Shown in pieces: positions 27,701 to 41,426 of a DNA stretch of 64,000 bases. The stretch lies in NCBI GenBank assembly GCA_013396915.1, contig VWZL01001944.1, positions 62,001 to 126,000 on the forward strand, given 5' to 3'. The stretch's first letter is position 1; each line of letters starts with the position of its first letter. Source of the DNA: Stercorarius parasiticus. Lineage: Eukaryota; Chordata; Aves; Charadriiformes; Stercorariidae. A program made the position numbers and the translations under genes. A model generated the notes under the pieces. It saw only the letters and a program-made list of their open reading frames with translations, was not told the origin of the DNA and did no database searches.

Positions 27701-30700
27701 GACATACTTGTGCCAAAACTACTGCTGTGTAAAGTAAAACCACCATAAAGACCTCCACAAGCTACCATGAGATGAAGTCAAAAGAACTGAAGAAACTGCT
27801 TTCTGAAAGGAGCCACTCTGAGAACTGGTCACGTTAATCCTGATGCTGAGAGGATTTACTTAAAGTCCTGCTATGTTGCTCTTGCACCTTATATCCGTAC
27901 CACACACCCCTCAGTGAAGAGGATCAAAGTGAAATTACTGGGATATTCTTCCCCATTTCAGAGATTCCTTTAGTAGTATTATGAGTCCATATTAATCCCA
28001 GATGCATTTTGTTTAACCTCTTTCAATCGCTCATCTCAAACGCATTTTCCAACAGGACACGGAGGGAAGTAACAGACCTACGCCATGGAGGTCTTCCACA
28101 TACTAATTGTCCAGCACAAAGACAAGGCTGGAATTGCCTACGGCTCTGCATGTATCCTGAAAAACCACAATGCTGGAATCTGAAGTTTAATGACCACTCA
28201 AATACTGTTTTCAGACACAACAGAGCTTTTAATGTTCTCCTTCAACTGCTTATTTCATGGTCTGGTGTTAAAGTTGAATTTTTAATCTCTGAATTTGTTT
28301 AGTCCCTTGTTTCCCCTCCCCCTTCACAAACAGCAGCCTGATTCTTCAACCCAACCCTTAGCCATTTATTCCAAAGCAACCTGTGAGATGTTATGTCCAG
28401 AAGAGGACAACATGTCCTTCCACCCTCTGCTCTCAGATGGGCTGGAAAACACTTAGAGAGTTCTGCAGAGCCAGCACATCTCAGAAGAGAAATGACCGGA
28501 GCTGAGCAGGTGTCCCAGTCATGACAAAACATTTTGTGTCTGCTTCAGTGCTGGTGCTTCTGCAGTAGCCACTGACATGAGAAAAAGCAATTATTAGCCA
28601 CACAACCCCAGCACATCAGAGGCCTCACCTGCTACTTACAGAAAGTGCCACAACCCGGGAGGTTCCCATGTTCAACCCAAATTCACCCATCTCTCCTCAG
28701 TCATCTCTTGCAGTGTCAGCCCGCTACAGCTTTCACCCAACACGATAACAAGTCTCTAATTGTAGAAGTATTTGCAACTTGCTTTAAAACAAGAACAGGA
28801 TCAGCATTTCTGCTCATACGACTAGAAATTCACTGCACAGGCACAAAACGAAATGCAGACCACCTAGCGAACACGACGTGTCTCCAGAGGCAATACAAAA
28901 TTTATTATAGAATCATCCACTTCATTGAAGACTGAAAGGCTCAGCAACCAGGTCTGACAAGACAAAATTAATTAACAACCTGCTTTACTCACCAGAGAAG
29001 TGTATATTTAACATCTCAGGCCCTTGAGGGATCAATATTGTAAGCTTCTTGAAACTTAAGAAAAATAACCTGTATCACACAACCTGCTGGACAGCTACAA
29101 TTAGTATTTCTTCTTAAACCCGTGTTTTATTTTGTTAATTGGATTAATTCCTTCTTGATACCCTGGGCTATGTTCCGGCCTTTTCCCCATGATTAAATAA
29201 ACCTTTTTTGCCACTCACAAACCTGTAAAGCTGTTGCTCGGTTCATTTTTAGTGACTTGGAACACTCTGTTCTCTCTCATATTTCACCCCCAATGAAAAA
29301 CTGCTCCTTGAAAATTCAATAAAGCATCTGAACAGCACGTTCCCATGAAGCAATTCACCACTGGAGCCTAAGCAAGCTTTTGTTTGGCGTCTGCATTTGG
29401 CTTTGGACTAAGGTGTTGCCCCTTCTCTCTCCTGAGTGCCAAAGGCATCAAGGTGAGCCCTTGGCCACTGCTTGGGTCAAATCACCCACCTCAAACAAGC
29501 CCATTTCCTGCTCTTGGCCCCATCAGGCTGACATCAGTCACCCCGGGGTTCGGATGCCCACGCTTGGTCACACTGGTACAGAGAAGACGCGTCCTCTGCT
29601 CTCCATGCCAGGCTGACGTAGATGACACTGTGTGTGACACTTCAGTCTGACAGCCGCTCTCAGGCATTAACAAAATCTCCAGGGGATCAGCAGCCCTCAG
29701 GGCACCCAAGACAGTCTATGGGCACGTAGGTGAGAGGCTGCAGCTTCCCCAGGCTCCGAGAGGACTCTTTGTCTGCTTCAGGACAAGGTAGGCAAGGCAG
29801 CAGGCAGCTCACAAGGCATGGGGCAGTCTTCATCAAGGCTCATTCCACAGATCGCAATCTAGCATCTCCTTTTGACAGCCTTCCCAGGTACCAGCTGGTA
29901 CATATTACCTAGCTCCCTTAGGGAGAACCCTTCAATTCACACATGGCTGTAAGCAGAAAAATTGGTGCTGCTAAATCATTTGTTTCCTACTTTCCAGAGC
30001 CTGGAGGGGGAGATGCTTGTCAGTTTTTATCCTCTCTTTGAAATCCCCTCAGCTCAAAGAGAATCTCCCTATCTGTTAAATCAAAGACTCTAAGAAATCT
30101 TGTCTCTCCCCAATTCTTTAGAGGATGAAGTCACAATAAATACGCCAATGTGCTCACAGGCAGTACGCAAGTTTGCAAAACAACTCAGGCTGTAAAACAG
30201 CTGTCCTTTCGGGGAGAACGATAGGGAAGGCAGCAGTAGCACTTTTCTGCGTTGCTCAGTGGTTTCCTTCCTGAAGTTCAGTATTTTAGGAATACTTCAC
30301 GTAGAGCGGCTTCCCCACGCCCCTGACTGCTCACATGAAGCCAGTGTGCTTAGAGCTCTTGGAGAGCACCCTCACTCCTGCCTCTTATCGAAGGACAAAG
30401 AGTGTGGCTGGGTGGTGCAGGAAAGAGAGGGGGAAGGAGGCATCACCCGTCTAACTAAGACATACTCTTTCTGGTTCCCGTATTTGCTTTATTACTGGCT
30501 GCTGGCTAAATGATCTTTTAGGTCATCTGCTTACAGTAATAGGAGGAAATTAAATATTAATAATAGACTATTTCCCTCTAGACTGCTCTTTGTTAACAAA
30601 GGATACAAGTGAAACAAAGCAGGCAAAATTATCAGCACACAATGCTCTTGGTTTTCAGGTACCCGCAGCACTTGCAGTTTCCCCTCAACCTTCCCTGGCG

Positions 30701-33700
30701 TTAGAGATGCCCAGTGTCCTGCACACCTGCCTGTGTGGACACCCATACAAGTGCAGAACACGGTGATGTCTGCAAATCCTTGTTCCATCAAGGGGCTCCA
30801 CATGGCAGTCTGACCCTTCCAGAGGATCGTTTCAGACTTCATCCAAAACATAATCTGAGCCACTGATGCTCTGACTGCAAAAAGTGCAGGGCTAAGGACC
30901 TTTTGAAGCACAGAGGTTGTCTCTGCTTGGGGAGTGAAGTCTTCCTCCAGTGTAAACCCTACAGTGGGGTAGCAAGGTTTCTGGATTGGCTTTGCAAATT
31001 CTCTAGAAATACTGAGTAAAATGAGGGCTTCAGCTTTGCTGAACTTGGTCTAATCCCTTCTTACAGGAACGCAGCAGCCCTCCAAGACTTAAAACCTTCA
31101 CTCCATGTACTTGTGACAGGCAAAAGAAATGGCTCTTCAGAGATCTGTACTACCCCTGAACTGACAGACAAAGATCAGAAATGGGGAAAAGGGACATTTC
31201 TGCTTTACGTTTCCATCTCAGCTGCAGTCCAGCCCAAAAAAGGAGGCTATACTTGCAGCAAGAACAAGCACAGTGAATCTGGGTGTAAAGTCCTTATTGA
31301 CTAAGGGATTACTAGAGACACTCATACTGCTGCAGCTGTGACAGCAACAAAAAATCATACCCTTCAAGCCTGTCCCGTGTCTTTCTTATCCTCCTGATTT
31401 TGTTTTGTGATATAAAAATTACAAAACAAAAATGCCCAAAAAGTGAAATCCCACTGGGCAACAGACAAGCAAAGGTCATAACACCGATGGGCTGGCTAAC
31501 AGGAATGGCTAATCCAAAACCAATATTTCAGCTTTGCCTCCTGCCCTCCGAGTGCTACAAGTGGATTAATTTTTATTGCAGCAGCGGAAGAGAAGACTAG
31601 AACAGAACGCATTTGACCACTTTTTTTTTTTCCTAAGTGGATGTTATAAATGTTTAAAAGCAAGAAAAAAACTTCACAGTAATTATTCCCATTCTAATGG
31701 TCACAAAAAGCCAGTGAGGGCAAAACTAAGTAAGGCTGAATGACCAGCAGTTAAATAAGCCAGATCGAAAAAACAACCAAACAAAAAGGAAAAGGTTCCC
31801 CTGTGCTCACTAGAGTAAAGTGTCACTGGGCAGCAGGCATCATGATATGTTGCCAAAAGGCACAGAAACATGTTGGATTTTTGAGCAAGCCATTTGTATC
31901 CAGGACTGATGATGTTGATTTACCTACAGTGGCATTTCCAAAAATAAAAAATAATGCGTTTGGATAAGCTTTCATAAGACAGACATGTTAAAAAGCGTAA
32001 TGAAATCCACGTACCATGGCCAGAAACATGTTACTCCTGCCAATATCATCCGCAATGTCTCTGAGGAGCCAGTTTTCCTTTCCTGTGTGAGGGAAGAACT
32101 CAAAAGCAAACTCTGCCTCCCCACAGCCCTACTAAAGCCAGCTGTGTTCACACATAAGGAGCATTTCCTTCAGGAACAAAATAAAAGAAACGAGGAAACA
32201 GGATATAAAGAAGAGGTGAGCCACTGAGGAATACAGGCAAGGGAGGAATTCACTCTCAAAATATTTATCATATTGCTAAATGCATCCATTCTGGTATATT
32301 TTAAAATAATAGAGTAGACTTCTTTCCAGATGTGACTTCACCTCTCATTTCCATATGAAGTTTCCAGAGAGGCAGTTGAGAATTTTGTACATCTGTTTGT
32401 TTTCCTGTCTTTTTATCTAGTTGTTCCCAACCCCTACTTGCCTTCTCTAACTACAGGTTTGCTCTTCATCAGTTCTTGTGAGCCCTGCTCCCTCTCCGAG
32501 CACCGTCCTTCTGCAGGTTGTAAGTAGTGTTGGCCTAAGCTCCGCCAGCGAAACAAAAACTCACTCAACTCCAGTGCAGGGACTGCTGTTGTACCTGGTC
32601 AACCAACATCTTACCTTCCAGAGCAGAAGGAATGTAACTCTTTCCATCTCTCTCCACGTAACTTAAAACAATTCCTCATCTGTCCTTCCCTATCCTAGTG
32701 AAGGCACTGTACAACTTGCACAGAGATGAGCAAATTCTACCTGCCTCTGAGCCAAAGCAAAGCTGTCTCACTGCATTAGCTCATCTGTGGCTCGTATGCT
32801 GACCCCTCTGAACAAGGGTGACTACTGAGGACTCACCATGGAGCTCCCATTACCACCCAAGTGGTTTGACTCACACTCACCCACAGTTTGAAAAGCAGTC
32901 AAGCCTCCATTGGGTTGCTAACACAGCTCATCACATCCTTCCTCCACAAATTGCTCCCTTCTCTTATCAATGTAAGCAGTGACACAGCGGCAGCACTCAG
33001 CCCGAGATCCGCAGCGCCTGCCCCACTGACATGGCAGCAGAGCCTGTCCGAACAGCCCCAGAGCTCCCCCCTCCTCTGCCCCTGCACAGCCCACCTCACC
33101 GACTGCCGTTTGCTCTTCGTGGGCTCTTCACTGCTGCCTCAATCCCAGGGACTGAGCACGTGTTCCCTGTGCCTTGCAATACTGGCTGATGTTCGTCCAA
33201 CACAAGAAACCCTATTTCCTCCCATGCCCCAGGGTGTGCCCTGGCCCATCACACCCCCAGGCTGTGCACCAGTTTGTTTACCCAACTCATTTCCCTCAGT
33301 TTGTCAGTCAGCCACCAGTGAAAGAGCATTTAGACACAGAGGGACAATGCTGGTGTGGTGTGTTCATCCCAAAAGCAGGCAAAAGCCACAATAACAAATT
33401 TTCTGCCTCCTTAGTTTGTTTCCAGCAGCTTTCCCTCTTCCATTTTTCAAGGTACTTACCCTGACTTGCTAATGCTTATTTGCTCTGTGTCACACCTCAT
33501 CATCCCGTTAGTGTTTCTGTCTCAGTCTCAAAGCTACTTAAGACATTTTTAGGACTCTGCCACCCTCTGTGGATAAGGAGGAGTTGATGCTCTGATGATG
33601 TCTCGAGGCCACATGCCCTTACTTTGTCCCTCCCTCTTCGCTTTACTATGACTTGCACCATATTTCTATCACTCTTGCAAAAATGACTTGCATTTTCACT

Positions 33701-36700
33701 ATCACAGTCAGCCACACCAATACAAGCCTTTTTAGAGGTACTCAAAGTAACTTTCCCCCCCCCCCACAAGTCCTCGATTATAATCCAATTTATTAAGAAC
33801 TCTCCAGTGTCACTGCTTACTGATCCCAAAGTCTCAGTGTCTAGCTGGTGCTCTGAGGACTCTAACAAAGTCCCTCCTACATTTCCTAAGTCCTTGTGCT
33901 GTGGTAAAAGCACATCCGCTTACAAGTAACAGCCTCCTGCCTCTGCCCGCTTCCTCCTCCAACTGCTGAGGCCAGAGACGCTGATGTTCTGGGGTGGAGA
34001 AAGCATGCAACTGCTGGTGAAAATGACATTTCTACTCATCAGTTTCTCTCCTTCTACATCAAACCATTGCACTGGAGAACAGTAGCCATTCACAAATCAC
34101 TTTAGAAAATATTTTACCAGACTTGGTAGATGTTTATGAGTTAGTGTGTTTGTCTAGAGGAAGCAGAAAGGCAAAGAGAGCAGCAGCAAGTACCCAGCTA
34201 CAATAGGGACACCTCCACCACCCTTAGGAAGCAGTCTTTTTCTCCTATGAAAACTTAAGATATTTATAGTTTCTGCACAATAGGAGATCATTAAAAGCTC
34301 CAGCTGTAAAGAAACCTGCAGTCATTTCTTAAATACATGACAACCACAATCTTCACACCTTGCTGAACAAGGATAAGCCAAAAAAGATTCCCAAGGCAAA
34401 TTCCTTAGGGACTGTGGCAACTGGTTCCAAACACAAAAGATGTTAGTGAAGCAGAGATGGATCCCAGGGAGGTGCCCAGAACAGACAACCCCAAGACTTT
34501 AGGATGGTTTCTCCCAGGTGGACTGTGTCCATCTCTTGCCTGCTACAATCATACAGCTAGGCTGTACTGGGGCTACATGGAGGAAAAGGAAAATTTCCCT
34601 TTAGGAATGGGGTAGGAAAGACAACAAAAACTGACAATGAATCCTCTTTCCCATCTTCAGCCCATGAATACAACTTCTTACCTTTCTATATCCTGCAAGA
34701 GCTAACACCGTACAGTTGTACGGAGAAAAAGAATCATGTAACTACATTGAATCTGCCAGAATCCTCTATGTCTACCCATGTTATAACCCTAAATGAGTCA
34801 TAATGGTCAAGCAGAGTTTGGATCAGCATTTAGCAAGACACAGGATGACATAAAACAAAAAAGACTGACGTGTTTTAGGCGTTTGACAAAGTTAGGTGCC
34901 TCAGCATTAACAGGTCCAGCCAAAGAGGCCCGATTTCTGGGAGGAAAGCACGTTTTGACATCAGGGTATTTTAAGGAATCCCTGACTGGGTAGTGATTAG
35001 CACAGGTCATATTTTGCCAAAAATCCAAGCTGCAGAACATTTAAGAAACTTTTTAAAAGTCAGCATGCTTCCCCACACATTCTCCGGGAACTCTAATGGT
35101 GCTGGTGCCAACCCAAGTCAGTCTGATGTTATTTTCCACTGTTCCATTGAACCTGGGCACTGATCTGTGGATCGGACGTATGTGGAAACTGTAATTATTC
35201 AAATCAATTTCAAACATGTGCCTCTCTGCTGAAGATTGTATTAAAGAGCTACATACCTCCTAGCTGTCTTTTATCCTGGGAAATTTTTCCTATGGAAAAT
35301 CCCAGTCTGTGCCCAAGTATATGGATCTCATACTGAAACCAAAGTTGTTACCACCACAGCCTACTTCCCTTAACTCCTTAACCTCAATAACTGATTCATA
35401 CCAGGATCTGACAATCCTATTCTTGGGAAACTTCGATAACCAAAGTGATAGGTCATTTTTTACAGGACCTTCCCAGTACAAGAAGGGAGATGTGGGTAGC
35501 AGGCCAACATCACAGAACAGGCAAAGAGAGCAGAAACACTTATGCTCTCCTAGTACGAAGAAAAAACAAAAGGAGGGGGAGAATAAAAAGGGAGACAAGA
35601 AGCGAGAGGAGAACACAATAGTCTAAAACCAAAACAAAATAGTTCCAAAGAAGCAAAACCAGGAGAAAAATGGGAGAGACTCTGAGGTCTGAATACTAAT
35701 TGAGGAAAGAAACTTCTAACAGGCAAAACACTGCAAACCTCACCACTCCCAAAGGGATGCATTAAAAGAGCAGAATGAGCCCAAATTACACTTCCCTCTG
35801 TTGAGCTGCATTACTCACTCAAACGCATGAGGGACTCTGCCCAGGGAGATATGCAGACGTGACCCCCAGCTGACGCTGGCTCAGGTTCAGCTGAGCTTCA
35901 AACGGCTCCACCAGTGAACAATCCCTCTCCTGCCCTCCTTGAAGAGCTGCTGAACAAGGAGCCACAACTGGCCCTGTGAGTGTCGCCTGGGATAATCACA
36001 GGGGACGGGGAGACGGAGCACGCTGTATCTCAGCTAGCCGGCAGATAAAACAGCCCCAATCTGCAAGTACCAGAGGCCTCCTGAGAATGCCTGAGTGCCT
36101 TCCACCCTGGATTTGAGTGCAATCACAAATGCTAATCAACATACAGACAGGAGCTCAGCATGTCATTCCTCACGTCTCCAAAGCTTCAGGAAAACCCCCC
36201 TTTCCTCTCCTTGTATCAGAGAGGGACAGAAAGATTCCCTCATCCTCTGTATGCCTTTCCCTCCCCTCCCCTTCCCTGGCTCAAAGCATCCGTGCAAGAA
36301 GTTTCACTCCCTGCTAATTTCTCCATTGTCTCAGAACCATTGTTTGCAAATGTTCCCTAAAAATACTATGTAAAGTATTCTTTATTCCTGTTTCAGGTCT
36401 TTCCACATCCCTATGTAACACCTGGGCTTTTATCTTGTTACCTGTCAGATAGTGATAAACCGCCTGCATGCAGCCCCTGACTTATCATCTAAGATAAATA
36501 CGATCCGTCTTGTAGTTGTCATTTCTTTTCAAACCCTGCCTTCCACTGCTGCATTTGTAGTTGTAACAAATTACTTATTTTATTTGTGCTTGAAATTTGT
36601 AATTAAAAAAAAAAAATTTTTTTTAAAAATCAGCAAGACCTCCAAAACAAACATAAAATTTCAAATGTGACCTTCCTGGAACTAGATTTACTGCTGCTTT

Positions 36701-39700
36701 GTGGGCAAGGAGGCTCCAGTACTCCTGCTCTTGTGTATCTTCTACAATGGCATTTGCATATACTTTACATAAAGATATATTGTATTTTATGCTACCTCGT
36801 AATTTTTTTTTTAATAATCAACCAACAGGCCCAACGATGAAAAGCATCCTTTCTCCAGAGCAAGTCATAAACTAAACTGATAAGATTTGAGTTTGTGGCT
36901 TCAATATAAGTGAATTGTGAGGTCTAAAGTGCTCCAAGCTACCACCTGAGCCTCTGCTGTCACTTTAGAAAGGCACGCGCCTCCCTCAGGTCCTATCCTG
37001 TTCTCTGCCAGCCCCACGGGGATGTCTCACATCGCACTAGATGGCTGTTTATAGCACCCATATCAAGCCCCAGGCATCCTGAGCAGGAAGGGACAAAGCT
37101 TGCACTCAGACACATGCCGCAGCACTGTTAACACTTTTGCCTAACAGCAGCCATCACCCTGAACACCTAAGTTTTACAGAAGCCTTCTTCTTGCATTTGG
37201 CTTTTCTCTGAACTCTCCTAAGCACTTAGTGGCTCTTCAGCTCTTTTCATAACCTCATCGCTGTGTGTTTATCCGAAGAACTTGATCCTAACTTTACAAT
37301 TGTATCACCATACCGAGCTGTATCACAGCATCCCTCCCCTGCTTCTGCGGATCTCCAGCTACACCGAGCACAAGGTAGCCAGATTTCGTATGATTTGCTC
37401 CTTACAGAACGCAGGTTGAGGAGTGAAAGAGATCACACCTTTATTCACTCACATTTACCAAATAGCTGCATTTGCTGAAGCACTTCTAAATACTCTTTAC
37501 TGATCTTCTGCGGGTTGCCCACTGTGCTCAGGATGAGGAATGAGTTACAGCAAAGGAAGTTTAAGCTGGACATCAGGGTGTTTCCTGCACACCAGGAAAG
37601 TACGGAATCTCCACTGCAGGTCTTTAGGAGCAGGATGGAGAAATAGCTGTCAGGAATGGCAAAAGCATAGCTGATCCTGCCTTCGGGCAGTGGCATGGAT
37701 TAGATGACCTCGAAGCACCTCCTGAGGATATTTTCCATAATTGAGAGTTGTATGTGCCATCTGTCCATTCTGATCTACAGAGATTTACTTCAGAAAAAAA
37801 AAAGTGCAACACAACCAATATTTATTCCTGACACAGATGCAACCTTTGTGAGGGCAGAGGCATCTTCCACCCCTATAGAGGAAACTGAAGCCTTCAGAGG
37901 TTAAACCACCTTCTGTGTATCTGCCCAGATCCTCTTGCCCTCCCAAGGCAGAATGCTGCTGGTTCTCTACCCCGAACAGACCAACCCTCAACATTCAGCT
38001 ACACAAGCATCTCATTAAGTAGGCAACTTTCTCTACCTTTCTAAAATGAGCAGAGAGGCAAGGAACTGGTGCCGTTGTGTTCGAGTAACTTCACCAAGGC
38101 TGTTCAGGTGCCCTGAGGCAAAACCTGAAGGTGATCCATGAGGCAACCAAGCCATTTGGTCCTAAACACCAGACCCCGATGAAAGCGAGTAACTCTCCAT
38201 TGACTTGTGAGAATCTTCCCTGATTCCTTGACACACAGCTCAAGTTCTCTTGGGTTTTAGTTTAGAGTCCAACAAAAAAGAAAGTTTTAATAGCCTATCT
38301 CCATTTTCAGATGGAAAGCACGCAATAAAGGACCTAGAGAGTTATTCACCATCCAGATCAGATGGAGAGAATGAACAAGAACAGCTGAAATCTGTTCAAG
38401 CTGAAGACAAGGACAAACTTTGCAGGACCCCAAGAGAGATGCTGATACCAGCTTTTGGATGGAAAACACCTCACTCACGGCTGCACAGAATTCAGAGAGA
38501 GCTCAGCCACACCATGCCTTATCCCATCTCACGTGTAAAAATGTGGGCGGAAATGTCAAACTGAAGAGCTGAAGCATAATGAAAAAAAGCGTTTTGGTGG
38601 AAAATCTGTGAAGCCTTAAACATCCTGTATAGACGAGAAATCATACAGCCACGTCACCCAGGCAGAAAGGAAGTGGTAAAGGGGGAGGTTTTCCCTCCAC
38701 ACCAGATGGAAAAGCTGCCAGGCTGAAGACCGAAGGGGATGAACTCGGCCAACCAGCCTGGACCCCTCAGAGAAACACAACTGAAAGGACAAGTGAAGAT
38801 TCAGAACAGTCCCTCCAAACCTCCTGCTGGACTGAGCTTTTCCCAGTAGTTCTTAAGAGGGTTTAACCACATGGCTCTACATAAAATCCATTATTGAAGA
38901 TTAAACAAAAAAGATGAATAGCTTTCAAAAGTTGATTACATCCAAACGTAATGGTGCCAGCAGCCCTTATGGAAACATCCTATTAAAATGTCAGCAAAAA
39001 TAGAAATGCAAACACAGGAGACCTGGCAGGAGGCTTTTCAGCTCAGATCTTTAGCGCCTTTTGCACCCGCTGACAGAAGGACAGAGGCTAAAAACATCAT
39101 TACTGGGCTGACATCCCCTGACCTGGCACAGGATGATGCTAATTCTACTTTTTTGTATAAAAATACATATGGAAAGAGAGGCAGATTATGTATATGTGTA
39201 AATTACGAACTTATCACCTGAACAGCATTAAAAAGGAGACCTGCTTGCCTTTTTTCACCCCCACACACCCTAGAATAGGTCGTTTTTATTTTATATATAC
39301 ACATACATGTTTGCAGTTTGTACCCATGTGTTTTCTCTACAAATTCAGAGGCTCATGGCTTTCCTGGTTAATTCAGAATTTAATCCATTTGCCACTTTAG
39401 ACAGGATTTCATTTCCATAGGATTTTTGTGATCTGTGATTACATTTATATTGACTTTTTTATTGAGATTCGAAATAAGATATTTCTTTCACAGATCTAAT
39501 TCAATTGAAATATTTCTCACATCCCTGTTGGTCACTTTATCTAATCTTTTTGTACTTCACTTGGGCAATATGCTCTGCGGGGTGTCTCTCTAAGAGGAGG
39601 AGCTGGCCATGCTTGCTTTCTCTCTCTTAGTTTCTCTCCCGCAAAAGAACAAATTTATCAATTACTACAGTTCTTGAGTTACACAGGTCTGAGACTTACA

Positions 39701-41318
39701 AGCGTGATAAGAAACCTGAAAACAAATACACCCAAAGATCAAGTTATCTAATAGTTGACCATCTGCTTAGGAAAATAATTTTAAGTAGTTAAGGCAATTC
39801 TATTAACTGCTATTTACTAAGTGAGTCACGGTGTTCTCTTTAAGTTAACCCTTCCCGTCTCCTCTGTGGGCCCACTGCCCAAGACAGTTTTGAAGAGGGT
39901 GCTCAACCACTTTTACTACTTCCAAGCTACAGCGAAGCCTGCAACACCTCTGCACTCAAACTTACCCCAGGCTCATACTGCATCAGGACATAAAAGAGCA
40001 TTCAGGCAACTGTGGTGCTTCTGGGCAACACTTAGACCACTCAACCAAGCATGCAGAAAAATCTCCTCCCAGGAGCATCCCCTTTGAAGGCACCACACAC
40101 CAGCAAGTACACAGCAGGAACGCGTCTGCTGCTCAACGTGCTCTTCCAGGATGGGCTTCCTGCACCTCCGTGAGGGCAGAAAGCCTTCCCACACATCCTC
40201 CCAACAGCTCTGGGGACAACCGCCACCTTGCAGCCTCTTCCCCTTTCCTTCATCTGCCCTCAGCACAGAGATTCCAGGCCCCTCTGTGACTGGCAGCTCC
40301 ACTAACATACTCGCTGGGTACCAAGGCTTAGAGAGCTCCCAGGCACAGCAGAAAGGACATCACCGAAAAGCTGTTTTAGTTGCTTGACACAAATAAGGCA
40401 GGGTCGGGGCTTTTGGGGACAAAGAAGAGGAGAAGACTGCGCACAGGTTTAATGCCATCTATTCAGTCCCTGCCCTTTTTCCCTTAGCATGATTGCAAAG
40501 TGCATGGAAATCTCCTTTGTTAAACACTACGGAGAAGTTCACAGGATGCAGGGTGCTCCTGTGGAATCACTATTTTATGATAAAGCACAAGCACAAATAT
40601 CAGCTGAAGGGCTAGGAGGTCGGCTGCGTGCAGGGGACAAAGTCCAGCACTTGATGTTTGAAGGAAGATCCGTGGAGCAAACGTCTCGGAGTGTGGGGGT
40701 GTGTCGAGGGACTGACAGTTGGGAATCGGTACGGTGTGAAGAGCAGTGGGTCCACGGTGGAAAAACCATCTGAGACAGGGCAGGGGAAAGCAGTGGCAAA
40801 GAAAAATCGCCCCCATCTTGAGGCAGGGTATTAGGGAGCACCGAGGGGGCAGCGGGCAGCCACTTTTAAAACTCGCGGGAGAGGCAGAAGGGACCGGGGC
40901 TGTGGTGGACACCGCGAAGGACGCGAGGGGAGTTGAGCTGCCCACAGCGGCTCCTTGGACGGGCGACGGCCGGGCTGTGGATGCACCAGCGGGGCACCGG
41001 GGCCGCCCGCACCGCCCCATCGGGAGGAGGCAGCGGGGCGATCTGCGCATCCCGCCCCGGCCGGCAGGTCCCGCTCCGCCCCGAGAGCTGCCCGCCGGGC
41101 ACCCGCCGCCCCTCACCGTGGAGCCCAGCCGCGGCCACCGTCACCCACCTGCCCTCGGGGTGCCGCTCCGCTCCCGCACCCGCTCCGCACCGTTCCGTTC
41201 CGCCCGCACCTCCGCGCCCCGGGGAAAGGCGTGTGGCGCTGCCGTCCCGCCGGGCGCTGCCCCGCTCCCGCCGCCGCTCACGNGGAGGCGGCCAGCGCAC
41301 GGAGCCCGGCGGGCTTAC
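24779..41318. other. Upstream region of ADORA2A, probably 5' non-coding intron
   Basis: This 16.5-kb region between the coding start and the CpG island has no recognised coding exon. If the island is the ADORA2A promoter, this is intron with possible small non-coding exons that cannot be placed by eye. It holds an older CR1 fragment at 37.5 kb, a C-rich tract at 27247-27268 and a poly-C run near 33758. A 187-codon minus frame at 27195-27758 is low-complexity. Confidence 0.6.
37545..37725 (+). mobile_element. Older, internally deleted CR1 LINE fragment
   Basis: Blocks such as GGAAGTTTAAGCTGGACATC, GGAATCTCCACTGCAGG, ATAGCTGTCAGGAATGG and GATTAGATGACCTCGAAGCA follow the order of a diverged CR1 subfamily 3' end. 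The segment around the region usually reading 'CACTGTGAGGGT...GGAACAGGTTGCC' is shortened, suggesting an internal deletion. It has no coding capacity. Boundaries are approximate; the copy may begin slightly before 37545. Confidence 0.75.
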
Positions 41319-41400
41319 CTGGCGGCCGGCGGTAAGCGGGGGCTCCGCGCCGACGGGGAGAGCGCTCAGCGCCGCGCAAAGCGACCGGCACTTACTTCAA
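40850..41400 (-). promoter_or_regulatory. CpG island, candidate ADORA2A promoter and first exon
   Basis: This is the only strongly GC- and CpG-rich block in the window, and it lies 16.5 kb upstream of the ADORA2A coding start in the same gene order as human. On the minus strand it has a strong donor CAG|GTAAGC (exon end 41319) and weaker donors at about 41149 (CAG|GTGGGT) and 41117 (ACG|GTGAGG). That would suit alternative non-coding first exons, which mammalian ADORA2A uses. No TATA box is obvious. A plus-strand donor also lies at 41332. One unresolved base (N) is at 41283. Long ORFs crossing the island are composition artefacts. It could alternatively serve a non-coding RNA. Confidence 0.6.
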
Positions 41401-41426
41401 GAAGTCCAGCTCCTGTCTTGAGGGAC
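41396..41426 (-). other. Possible 31-nt non-coding exon beside the CpG island
   Basis: On the minus strand a good acceptor (pyrimidine-rich CCCCGTTTCTGTCACTTGCAG) is followed after 31 nt by GAA|GTAAGTG, a strong donor. Both sites frame a very short exon just upstream of the island donors. It could be a 5' UTR exon of ADORA2A fed from a promoter further right, or part of a SPECC1L-ADORA2A read-through transcript of the kind annotated in human. It may equally be chance. Confidence 0.3.

Noticed and set aside
27195..27758. 187-codon minus-strand frame with a signal-peptide-like start
   Set aside because: The second half is a Phe/Leu/Ser-rich translation of a purine-rich tract, with no domain and no splice or promoter context. 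It is most likely fortuitous.
38250..38564. 104-codon plus-strand frame with a charged composition
   Set aside because: No recognisable domain, no flanking splice signals of note, and no known gene expected here.
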